Shown here: piece by piece, positions 52,006 through 59,479 of the stretch
How positions within the stretch are numbered: position 1 is the stretch's first letter
How the letters are laid out: each line of letters starts with the position of its first letter
Notes under the pieces: generated by a model
What the model was told of the DNA's origin: nothing
Databases searched by the model: none
Seen by the model: only the letters and a program-made list of their open reading frames with translations
From: a virus
Direction: 5' to 3' (one strand)
IMG/VR virus record: IMGVR_UViG_3300042359_000853
Span: 124,001 to 188,000 of that record
Length of the DNA: 64,000 nucleotides
Made by a program: the position numbers and the translations under genes

Positions 52006-53322
52006 ATGTCAAAATTAGTAAACTTGAACACAATCAGTGATTCAGACCAAATCGATAAGATCTTGGATTCTGATCTGATGATATTTGAAGATGTTCAAGG
52101 ATCAAAAATATTAGTTCAATGGGATGGTGAAAAATTCACGATAAAACCAAAATCTTTATCTTCAGAACCTATCAACCTAGTTGATTTAGCTATGCAGAAC
52201 TATTATAACGCGGCTTTTGACTACCTTAATTCGTTAGATAAAAGAGTGAAAACATTACTCAATAAAAAGTGGTGGTATGTTTTTGAGTATTTCTCTGATA
52301 ATCAACCTGCTAATATAGCTTACACAAGAACCCCAAAAAACGGATTAGTTCTAACATCCATCATTAAAGGTCGTGATTATAACTATACTATCGAGGAGCT
52401 TGATGAATATTCCAGACTTTTCAATGTTGATCCTCTGCCGATTATTTTTCGGGGAAGACTTTCACAAAAAACAAGAGAAGCTATTAAATATTTTCTCAAC
52501 ACCTCTGAGAAAGATTTAGAATATGTTTTTGGTGAAAAATCTTTTGCTTTTTTCTTTTACAAAATACTTAACCCTAACACACAAAACTCTTTTCTGATGG
52601 AAGATGAGTTTCAAAATAATCTAGAAAAACTGATTATTAAAACACCAGATACCGAAACAACATTTGCTATCTTAAATCCACTCTATAAAAAAATATCTGA
52701 TAATGGATCTACTGAATTTGTTGAAGTATATACTCTTATTTTAGTTAACTTTTTGAGTTTTTGTCAATCCGTGGATCTGAAACGTATAAAGTTGGATGCC
52801 ACCAATCGTGAAGAAGCCTATATTAGCCTAATATGTAAACTATTTAATGTGTATATGACCGAGGTTAAATCTGATGTTTTAGATTTTGAGTTTACGATAC
52901 CTCATTTTTTCAATAAAGATAAGTTTAAAATAAATCGTGAGCTTATTTCTGATGTAGCTACAAAGAATATTATCTCACAAGATCCGAAAATAGAATATAT
53001 CTTCAAAGTGGTCCTGGGATCATTCAACAGAAAAAAGAAAAAACCGATTGGTGTTTTTAATAATAATACCTTAAATCTTTTCAATAATTTTGTAGATACT
53101 TTAGAAGCTCGTGTTGATGAGTATCTTAACAAAAAATCAGAAATAGAACTCACCAAAAAGGGTCTTCTAGATTTTAGTGATTATTTTGATATTAAATATG
53201 ATACTGATTCACAAGGTCAAGTTTATCCAGATGTCTATAAAGAGTTTGAGAAGGGAGCTGATGAGAAATCTAAAAAAGATAAATCACCAAAAGGATTCTC
53301 AATTCCAGAAAAAAAACCTTGA
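52006..53322 (+). CDS. Hypothetical protein, possible nucleic-acid-ligase-like fold
   Basis: A 438-residue protein of unknown function. Two segments hint at a nucleotidyltransferase (ligase) fold: ILVQWDGEKFTIKP near residue 45, like motif I but with Gln instead of the nucleophilic Lys, and KWWYVFEYF with NIAYTRTPKNGLVLTSI near 90-125. If related, it would be inactive or use another residue. The C-terminus (about 400-438) is Lys/Asp-rich and disordered. The IS607-type element follows 100 bp downstream. Confidence 0.4.
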   Translation: MSKLVNLNTISDSDQIDKILDSDLMIFEDVQGSKILVQWDGEKFTIKPKSLSSEPINLVDLAMQNYYNAAFDYLNSLDKRVKTLLNKKWWYVFEYFSDNQPANIAYTRTPKNGLVLTSIIKGRDYNYTIEELDEYSRLFNVDPLPIIFRGRLSQKTREAIKYFLNTSEKDLEYVFGEKSFAFFFYKILNPNTQNSFLMEDEFQNNLEKLIIKTPDTETTFAILNPLYKKISDNGSTEFVEVYTLILVNFLSFCQSVDLKRIKLDATNREEAYISLICKLFNVYMTEVKSDVLDFEFTIPHFFNKDKFKINRELISDVATKNIISQDPKIEYIFKVVLGSFNRKKKKPIGVFNNNTLNLFNNFVDTLEARVDEYLNKKSEIELTKKGLLDFSDYFDIKYDTDSQGQVYPDVYKEFEKGADEKSKKDKSPKGFSIPEKKP

Positions 53323-53433
53323 ACTTTTAATCTATAATATCATACCTATTAGGTATTATAAATAATTATATTTTTTATAGTAAAATATAGAAAAAAAGTT
53401 GAAAAAATACTACTTTACAGATTTATATTTTAA

Positions 53434-53439
53434 TATATA
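53434..53439 (+). promoter_or_regulatory. TATATA box 5 nt before tnpA
   Basis: TTTTAATATATAGATCTATG. The same box and spacing as phage late-type genes. Confidence 0.45.
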
Positions 53440-53444
53440 GATCT

Positions 53445-54014
53445 ATGAAATATAAAGTAAGTGAATATGCTAAATTGAAAAACGTTACCTACCGAACCGT
53501 TTGGAACTGGATAAAATCAAATAAGATAGACTATCAAACTACAAACACCGGTGGTCTGGTTATAGTTGAAGAAGATCCCAATTCAAATAAAGAGGTAGCA
53601 GTTTATGCTCGTGTTTCTTCATCAGAGAATAAAGATAATCTAGAAAGACAGAAAAATAGATTATTGGACTATTGTGCTTCTAGAGGATATAAAGTTTCTA
53701 GTATAGTAACAGAGATTGGATCTGGATTGAACGATAAAAGACCAAAATTAGAAAAAATTCTAACAAATAGATCTATAAGTATAATTGTAGTTGAACATCG
53801 GGATAGATTATCAAGATTTGGATTTAATTATATAGAAAAACTATTAAATTCAAATGATAGAAGGATAGAGGTAATAAATGAGCCTCTTAATGAAAAAGAA
53901 GATTTAATACAAGACTTTGTATCTATAATTACTAGTTTTACCGCTAGATTGTATGGACAAAGAAGAAGTAAAAGAAGAACCGAATTTCTTATAAAAAATC
54001 TACAAAGTGAATGA
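53445..54014 (+). CDS. tnpA: IS607-type serine recombinase (TnpA)
   Basis: A 189-residue transposase. Residues 1-45 form a MerR-like helix-turn-helix (VSEYAKLKNVTYRTVWNWIK). The catalytic domain has VAVYARVSSSENKDNLERQ with catalytic S58, then IIVVEHRDRLSRFG with the resolvase arginines, and a final long helix (SIITSFTARLYGQRRSKRR). The order HTH-catalytic is diagnostic of IS607. It appears intact. Confidence 0.92.
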   Translation: MKYKVSEYAKLKNVTYRTVWNWIKSNKIDYQTTNTGGLVIVEEDPNSNKEVAVYARVSSSENKDNLERQKNRLLDYCASRGYKVSSIVTEIGSGLNDKRPKLEKILTNRSISIIVVEHRDRLSRFGFNYIEKLLNSNDRRIEVINEPLNEKEDLIQDFVSIITSFTARLYGQRRSKRRTEFLIKNLQSE

Positions 54015-55180
54015 TCCTAGTTGAAAAGCACATAATTAGATCAGGTAAATATTTCAATCAACTAATGGAAGTTACTAGATTGAGTAAAAATCTTTATAAT
54101 TCTGGTTTGTATGCTGTGAGGCAGCACTATTTTGAATACAAGAAGTTCTTAAATTATGTAAATCTTAATAATATGTTTGTTGAACAGAAACAACAAGATT
54201 ATTACAAACTACCAGCAAAGGTTAGCCAACAAACACTGAAAATGGTGGAACAAAATTTCAAATCATTTTTTGGATTACTAAAATCTGAAAAAACTAAAAA
54301 GGTAAAAATACCTAAATATCTGGATAAAAATTCCAGTTTTTTAACAATTTGGACAAATCAAGCAGTTTCTCTCAAAAAGAAGGGTTACTTAAAGCTATCA
54401 GGAACTGATGTCTATATCAAAACAGATATTGATCATATCAATCAAGTTAGAGTTGTTCCTAGAAATAATGAGTTAGTAGTAGAGATATTATATGAAGTCC
54501 GGGAAAATGATTTAAAGAAAGATAACGGAAAATATTCATCTATAGATCTTGGCATCAATAATCTCATGACTTTATCGGGAAACACAACAAAACCTATTAT
54601 AGTCAATGGGAAACCACTAAAATCTATTAATCAGTATTACAACAAGAAAAAATCCGAAATTCAGGGTAAATTAGAAACAATCAACAAAACAAAAAAGAGC
54701 AAAAAATTAAATAAACTAACAAACAAAAGAAACAACAAAATAAATGATTATCTACACAAATCAAGTAAAATAATTATCAATCATTTAGTTTCCAAAGATA
54801 TATGTACTTTAATAGTTGGATACAATCAATACTGGAAACAAGAGATAAATATTGGAAAAAAGAATAATCAGAATTTTGTTTCAATTCCCTATCTAAAATT
54901 ATTAAATATGTTAGAATACAAATGTAAAAAAGAAGGCATTAACTTTGTCAAAAACGAGGAGAGTTATACATCCAAGTGCTCGTTTATAGATGGTGAGGAA
55001 ATTAAAAAACATACAAAATATTTAGGTAAAAGAATAAAAAGAGGATTATTCGAGAGCGCGTCTGGTAAATTGATAAATGCGGATTTGAATGGATCTCTAA
55101 ATATTCTCAAAAAAGTAGTTGGGGAATTTCAGTACCCAATAGAGGTGTGTAGCACGCCAAAAGTTATTAATTTAGCTTAG
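54011..55180 (+). CDS. tnpB: TnpB RNA-guided nuclease (no canonical zinc finger)
   Basis: A 389-residue TnpB. RuvC-I is in YSSIDLGINNLMTL (Asp), the central region has LIVGYNQYWKQEINIG, and RuvC-III is KLINADLNGSLNI (Asp). The usual CxxC...CxxC zinc ribbon between them is replaced by ESYTSKCSFIDGEEIKKHTK and LGKRIKRGLFESASG, as in a known TnpB subgroup. The N-terminal helical/WED region looks complete, so it is likely active. The guide RNA would overlap the gene 3' end and right end (about 55050-55215). Confidence 0.9.
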   Translation: MILVEKHIIRSGKYFNQLMEVTRLSKNLYNSGLYAVRQHYFEYKKFLNYVNLNNMFVEQKQQDYYKLPAKVSQQTLKMVEQNFKSFFGLLKSEKTKKVKIPKYLDKNSSFLTIWTNQAVSLKKKGYLKLSGTDVYIKTDIDHINQVRVVPRNNELVVEILYEVRENDLKKDNGKYSSIDLGINNLMTLSGNTTKPIIVNGKPLKSINQYYNKKKSEIQGKLETINKTKKSKKLNKLTNKRNNKINDYLHKSSKIIINHLVSKDICTLIVGYNQYWKQEINIGKKNNQNFVSIPYLKLLNMLEYKCKKEGINFVKNEESYTSKCSFIDGEEIKKHTKYLGKRIKRGLFESASGKLINADLNGSLNILKKVVGEFQYPIEVCSTPKVINLA

Positions 55181-55216
55181 AAACTTTTTCTATGGATTTC
55201 CATAAAATTAGTAGCT

Positions 55217-56374
55217 ATGAACAAGGATTATTTACTTCACCATTATCCAACCTATTTAGATAGATATTTTTCTGGGAAAACTATAAAATTTCGAGATCAA
55301 ATTTTGAAGCGTGATTATTTTGTTCATCTGATCTCTTCGCTACTTACTAAATATTATTACACTAAAGAGAACGAGTTCAAGTTGAATGCTACTATCTTAA
55401 GAGAAACTTATGGTAAGTGGTATAACTATTATATGGAATATTTAGTTCATAACGGTATTCTTATTGTTTATAAAAATCATCAAAGGGGTAGGCGGTCAAG
55501 AATCTACCAGCTCTCTATCTCTATCTTAACGAGTCCTGTAAGTAGATATCTGAATGGTGATGAGATTTTGTTGAAAAAAAGAAAAAAATGGACAGATTAT
55601 AATCTCAAATCAAGTGAATCACCTATTTGTATGGAGATAAGACAAAGGTTGATAGAAGATTTATATAGCGTTCAAATACAATATGATAAGGCTTGTTTTG
55701 AACTCTTATCAAAAGAACACCTCTCTCGAGTTGAACTTGAAAGAAATAACTTCGCGGTGGAATGTATTCGTGAAGGCGAAATCTATTTTCACTTTGATGA
55801 TTATGGAAGATTTCACACACCTTTCACTATACTTCCCAAAAACGTTAGAAATAACTGCCTTACTATTCAAAATAGTGATATCACAGAGATTGATATACCA
55901 AACTCACAGCCACTATTCCTTCTAAAACTCATTCAGATGAATAGGCACATTCCGATAGAAGAGGTAGAGTATGAACTATTCTCAGAATTAGTTAGAGATG
56001 GAGTTTTCTATAAACATCTTTCTAAAATCTCTGGAAATAAAAATGTTAAAGAAGTGAAAAAAAATGTTTTTGAGATCTTTTTCGGACATAATAATCAAAA
56101 CTCTACATCTAGATTATTTTCTGGTTTTTTTCCAAGTATCTTTAATTTTCTAAGGGTCATTAAAAGGGAACGTGGTGATTACCGATGGGTTTCCCATCAA
56201 CTACAAAGATTAGAATCAGATTTTATTTTCAATAAAGTTATTAAAAAAATCTATAGTAGAGATCCCAATATCAAACTATTCACGGTTCATGATAGTATTT
56301 TTTGTAGAAAAGATAGGGTTGGGTTTGTAGATAACATCTTTATTTCAGAAATAAAAAAAGAGTTTGATTTCTAA
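55217..56374 (+). CDS. Diverged family-A polymerase-like protein
   Basis: A 385-residue protein. Three segments have the order and residues of family-A polymerase palm motifs. Motif A is TEIDIPNSQPLFLL near 222 (compare DYSQIE). Motif B is KEVKKNVFEIFFG near 277 (compare KxxxFGxxYG). Motif C is FTVHDSIFC near 355 (HD plus Ser). Before motif C, LQRLESDFIFNKVI matches the LQ-x-x-ES helix of Pol I. DDYGRFHTPFT near 195 also fits. The N-terminal part (1-140) has a winged-helix look. It has no exonuclease domain. It could be a primer-extending or repair polymerase. It directly follows the IS607-type element. Confidence 0.55.
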   Translation: MNKDYLLHHYPTYLDRYFSGKTIKFRDQILKRDYFVHLISSLLTKYYYTKENEFKLNATILRETYGKWYNYYMEYLVHNGILIVYKNHQRGRRSRIYQLSISILTSPVSRYLNGDEILLKKRKKWTDYNLKSSESPICMEIRQRLIEDLYSVQIQYDKACFELLSKEHLSRVELERNNFAVECIREGEIYFHFDDYGRFHTPFTILPKNVRNNCLTIQNSDITEIDIPNSQPLFLLKLIQMNRHIPIEEVEYELFSELVRDGVFYKHLSKISGNKNVKEVKKNVFEIFFGHNNQNSTSRLFSGFFPSIFNFLRVIKRERGDYRWVSHQLQRLESDFIFNKVIKKIYSRDPNIKLFTVHDSIFCRKDRVGFVDNIFISEIKKEFDF

Positions 56375-56387
56375 TCTTCTTTTTTAA

Positions 56388-56393
56388 TATATA
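56388..56393 (+). promoter_or_regulatory. TATATA box 5 nt before a start codon
   Basis: TTTTTTAATATATACCTTCATG; ATG at 56399. Confidence 0.5.
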
Positions 56394-56398
56394 CCTTC

Positions 56399-56938
56399 AT
56401 GTTTGATTCTCTACATCAGTCAAGTTTTATTATCTTTTTCGATTATGATCACGCTCAAAAATCTATTATAGAATCCATTCTTTATTCAAGAAATTGGTTT
56501 ATTCGTAATATATCTAAAGTGGACGATACACTTACAAGTGAAGCTCTTTTTTGCTACACACTTGATGATGTAAACTTGAAATCTGAAGCTCTGTATCTTT
56601 TACAAAAAACAGGCCTTCGTCACTGCGTTGTTTCTATTGAAAACTCTCTATTCATACTGACTCGTTCGAATGAATCTATAAAAATTTCTAGAGTAGTAGA
56701 TGAGAACGATATCGAGCCGGTGATATTATACTTTATCATTCAAAATATGCCCTATAGATTTGTAAGAGAAAAAACTTATAATCTGGTTTCTATGAAAGAA
56801 GATTTAGAAAATGGAACCCAAGTTCAAGTTTTAGACGGTAAGGTGTGGATTGACATGGTTGTAGAAGATTTAGATAGTGAATGGAAAAACCTCTACGGAA
56901 TCCTATCTAAATACGGCAGGGTTCGTATTCAAAGATAA
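56399..56938 (+). CDS. Hypothetical protein
   Basis: A 179-residue protein of unknown function with alternating beta strands and helices (SFIIFFDYDHAQKSIIESIL; HCVVSIENSLFILTR). No motif is recognised. It converges on the glycosyltransferase gene with a 7-bp gap. Confidence 0.5.
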   Translation: MFDSLHQSSFIIFFDYDHAQKSIIESILYSRNWFIRNISKVDDTLTSEALFCYTLDDVNLKSEALYLLQKTGLRHCVVSIENSLFILTRSNESIKISRVVDENDIEPVILYFIIQNMPYRFVREKTYNLVSMKEDLENGTQVQVLDGKVWIDMVVEDLDSEWKNLYGILSKYGRVRIQR

Positions 56939-56945
56939 AAAATAT

Positions 56946-57692
56946 TTAGGCCAATCGATTAGAAAGGCCTATTTTAGGTCTCGAGTTGTTGATATAAGCC
57001 TCTAAGTTCTTATCATCGATCATCCTGAATTGATTGAATAGTTGAAGATTTTTCTGGTAGAGTTCCATATCGGGTTGGCCTCTGTGGTGCCAAAAATGAA
57101 ATGCTCGATAGGGCATTTGGTGGTTAGATAGAAGACGAGATACTTTAACACTCTGCGCATCGTCTTCGGCTCCCCAACCGATATATTCTTCAGGCCATCC
57201 GGCAATTCTTTCGATAGCAGGTCTTCTAAAAATAGTAATACCTCCACAGAAAGGAACTTTTTGATGATCGTTTTCACCTCTACCTGGACGGTTGATTCCT
57301 AAAATTTGATTGAAATCAAGATTATTCTCCCACTCCTCTAGATCAACTACTGATTTGTAGGGATTCACTACATCGTAGAACTGCGTTTGATTGAGTGAAT
57401 CAATTAGTTCATTTGGATTCATAATCACATCGGCATCTCCAAAGACCACAACCTGACTAGTTGAGTGTTTAAGACCTACGTTATAGGCTAAAGATTTAAT
57501 GAAAGGCCCGTCGTTATACATAAAAATATGTTTACCTGGTAGGTTTAGATGATCGATTTTGGTGTTTCTATCTTGTTCTACTACAATAATTTCAACACCC
57601 TGAAAACCGGACACCCATTCAAGGACTTTTCTTAGGTTCATAATCCTATCTTGTGAAAATCTGAAAGCTATAATAAATGAGAATGGAGGCAC
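56946..57692 (-). CDS. GT-A glycosyltransferase (family 2 / galactosyltransferase-C like)
   Basis: A 248-residue glycosyltransferase. It begins from a GTG (57692) with FSFIIAFRFSQDR. The central VVVFGDADVIMN is the metal-binding DxD. GGITIFRRPAIERIAGWPEEYIG, then GWGAEDDAQSVK, is the GWGxED motif of the galactosyltransferase C-terminal domain. HFWHHRGQPD follows. It would transfer an activated sugar to a glycan or protein; the donor is unknown. It belongs functionally with the heptose and FkbM genes. Confidence 0.82.
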   Translation of the reverse strand: MPPFSFIIAFRFSQDRIMNLRKVLEWVSGFQGVEIIVVEQDRNTKIDHLNLPGKHIFMYNDGPFIKSLAYNVGLKHSTSQVVVFGDADVIMNPNELIDSLNQTQFYDVVNPYKSVVDLEEWENNLDFNQILGINRPGRGENDHQKVPFCGGITIFRRPAIERIAGWPEEYIGWGAEDDAQSVKVSRLLSNHQMPYRAFHFWHHRGQPDMELYQKNLQLFNQFRMIDDKNLEAYINNSRPKIGLSNRLA

Positions 57693-57755
57693 TTTATGTT
57701 ATTTTTTCTTTTTATAGTTTTTTTTAGACTATAAGTTTTTTTTTCATAGAATATA

Positions 57756-57786
57756 GCTGGAAATTAAAAAATATTCCGTAACTTTG
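57756..57786 (+). promoter_or_regulatory. Bacteroidota-type promoter of the second zinc peptidase
   Basis: TAACTTTG (57779-57786) lies 5 nt before the ATG at 57792. A CTG (57757-57759) sits 19 bp upstream, a one-base mismatch to TTG. Confidence 0.55.
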
Positions 57787-57791
57787 CTATT

Positions 57792-58883
57792 ATGAAAATT
57801 ATAGACACTTTTTTAGAGCTGACCTCTCAAACTTATCCACACGGTCACGAACGGGAACTTGAACGATTTTTACCGAAAGGTATTTGTATCGATGAGTTTG
57901 GAAACTATTTTATGTATGTTGGAGATAAAACAACTACGACAATGTTTACTTGTCACTTAGATACCGCATCGTATGAAAAATCAAGAGTAACACATGTTAT
58001 TCGTGATGATAAAATTTTTACCGATGGTCGAACCATTCTCGGAGCTGACGATAAATCTGGTATGACTATCCTTCTTTGGATGATTCATAAAGGTGTTCAA
58101 GGTCTTTATTATTTTTTTCTAGGTGAAGAAAGAGGTTGTGTTGGTTCGGGAAAACTTAAAAGAGTATTTACCGAAATGTATCCACTGATTACGAAAATAA
58201 TTTCTTTCGATAGACGAGGCACACACTCGGTGATTACACACCAATCTTACGGAAGAACAGCCTCAGACGAGTTCGCTAGAGATCTATCAAGGCGACTAAA
58301 CGAAACCGGTTATGGTTTTAGGTATGAGCCGGATCCCACGGGTATTTACACCGATTCCAATCAGTTTGCCTCGATAGTTCCAGAATGCACAAATATTTCA
58401 GTAGGTTACCGAGACGAGCACTCAACTTATGAATCTCAAATTATTTCACACCTTGAAAATCTTTGCTACGCAGTTACTCAAATTGATTGGGAATCAGTAG
58501 TAGTAGCTAGAGACCCTAAGGTAAAAGATAGTGGTTGGGGATACGACTATGGATATTGGGGGAGGAGCCAAAGCTATACTGAACGAGATGAATGGTTCGA
58601 TGATTACTTTAGTCAATCGGATAGTTCTACCTATTCTCACGGGAAAACTTACTATGACGGAATAACGATAGACGAATTCGGTGATCCCGTTGATAGTAAT
58701 GACGAAATTTCACTTGAAGATATTAAGATGGTCCTCGATAAAATGGAAGTCGAATACCAAAAAATCCACTGGAATGGTGAAGAATGTTATGTTGAAATTG
58801 ATGGTTCTATGCAGTATTTTGCCGATAGAGAAAACTTAGTTGATTTTATCGATTATTATCAACACTTCTCTAACCAAGAATAA
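57792..58883 (+). CDS. MH-clan zinc peptidase (M20/M28/M42-like), paralogue of 49441 gene
   Basis: A 363-residue protein. Zinc-site residues are in FTCHLDTA, LGADDKSG, GEERGCVGS, IISFDRRG and DEHSTYE, matching the gene at 49441 segment by segment, including SQTYPHGHERELERFLP at the N-terminus. It lacks the long N-terminal extension of its paralogue but has an acidic Gly/Tyr/Ser-rich C-terminal region (about 255-310) and a small final domain. Its Bacteroidota-type promoter suggests early expression. Substrate unknown. Confidence 0.8.
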   Translation: MKIIDTFLELTSQTYPHGHERELERFLPKGICIDEFGNYFMYVGDKTTTTMFTCHLDTASYEKSRVTHVIRDDKIFTDGRTILGADDKSGMTILLWMIHKGVQGLYYFFLGEERGCVGSGKLKRVFTEMYPLITKIISFDRRGTHSVITHQSYGRTASDEFARDLSRRLNETGYGFRYEPDPTGIYTDSNQFASIVPECTNISVGYRDEHSTYESQIISHLENLCYAVTQIDWESVVVARDPKVKDSGWGYDYGYWGRSQSYTERDEWFDDYFSQSDSSTYSHGKTYYDGITIDEFGDPVDSNDEISLEDIKMVLDKMEVEYQKIHWNGEECYVEIDGSMQYFADRENLVDFIDYYQHFSNQE

Positions 58884-59055
58884 GTCCTGGGTTCTTGTAT
58901 TCTCTGTTTTGAGAAATCTCTAAAAGTTGCTCGGTAGATAAATTTTCGGGGTTCCAACCTTTGTCTCTACAATACTGGTGAATAAATCTTTCTCTTAGTA
59001 GAGAGATTTCTTCTTTTTTGAGTCCTGTTTCTGATTTGATTAGTTGGTCTTTCAT
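58870..59055 (-). CDS. Small hypothetical protein
   Basis: A 61-residue helical protein (KKEEISLLRERFIHQYCRDK) of unknown function. It converges on the peptidase gene with a 14-bp overlap. It may be a short regulatory protein; support is limited to its open frame and position. Confidence 0.4.
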   Translation of the reverse strand: MKDQLIKSETGLKKEEISLLRERFIHQYCRDKGWNPENLSTEQLLEISQNREYKNPGLILG

Positions 59056-59092
59056 AGTGGTTTTTTATTTTTTCTGGGAATAATCCTTTTCA

Positions 59093-59100
59093 TATATATA
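59093..59100 (+). promoter_or_regulatory. TATATATA box 7 nt before a start codon
   Basis: CATATATATAAAAATATATG; ATG at 59108. Confidence 0.45.
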
Positions 59101-59107
59101 AAAATAT

Positions 59108-59479
59108 ATGATCATCACAAAAGAAATACGGGTAAAAATTACCGAGCAAAATATAAATCACTTTGAGAATCTCGGATATGAAACAGCACTGGGAGAAGAA
59201 ATATCCATACCGGTTGAACTACTTACTTCGGGAAGTCATCATAGAATTCGTTGTAAGTGTGATAGTTGTGGTATAGAAAAAGATGTTATTTACAAGAACT
59301 ATATCAAATACGATAATAACTGGGGAGAATATAAGTGTAGAAAGTGCTCTGAGTCAAAAAGAAAAGAATCACTAAAGAAATCTTTAGGTGTTGAATATCC
59401 AATACAAAACATTGAGATAAAAAAAAGAATATTATCTCGTTCAAGTGGCACGAAAGTCACTTCTAAACAACTAGATTAA
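59108..59479 (+). pseudogene. Truncated homing-endonuclease N-terminal remnant
   Basis: A 123-residue ORF. It contains a zinc-finger-like IRCKCDSCGIEKDV ... YKCRKCSES, followed by SLKKSLGVEYPIQNIEIKKR, which matches one copy of the short repeat found five times in the endonuclease at 62430-63947. It then stops where further repeats and the nuclease domain would follow. It is probably a decayed or truncated gene of that family. It ends against the portal gene with a 4-bp convergent overlap. Confidence 0.55.

Larger units (their letters stand above)
53330..55215 (+). mobile_element. IS607-family insertion element (tnpA + tnpB)
   Basis: A two-gene element with a serine recombinase (53445) followed by TnpB (54011) with a 4-bp overlap, the usual IS607 arrangement. 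Exact ends cannot be fixed; I place them in the non-coding flanks. The left flank has a small palindrome (ATACC-TATTA-GGTAT, 53343-53357) and the right flank another (TATGGA-TT-TCCATA, 55191-55204). The right end after tnpB should contain the guide-RNA region. No target-site duplication is expected for this family. Confidence 0.8.
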
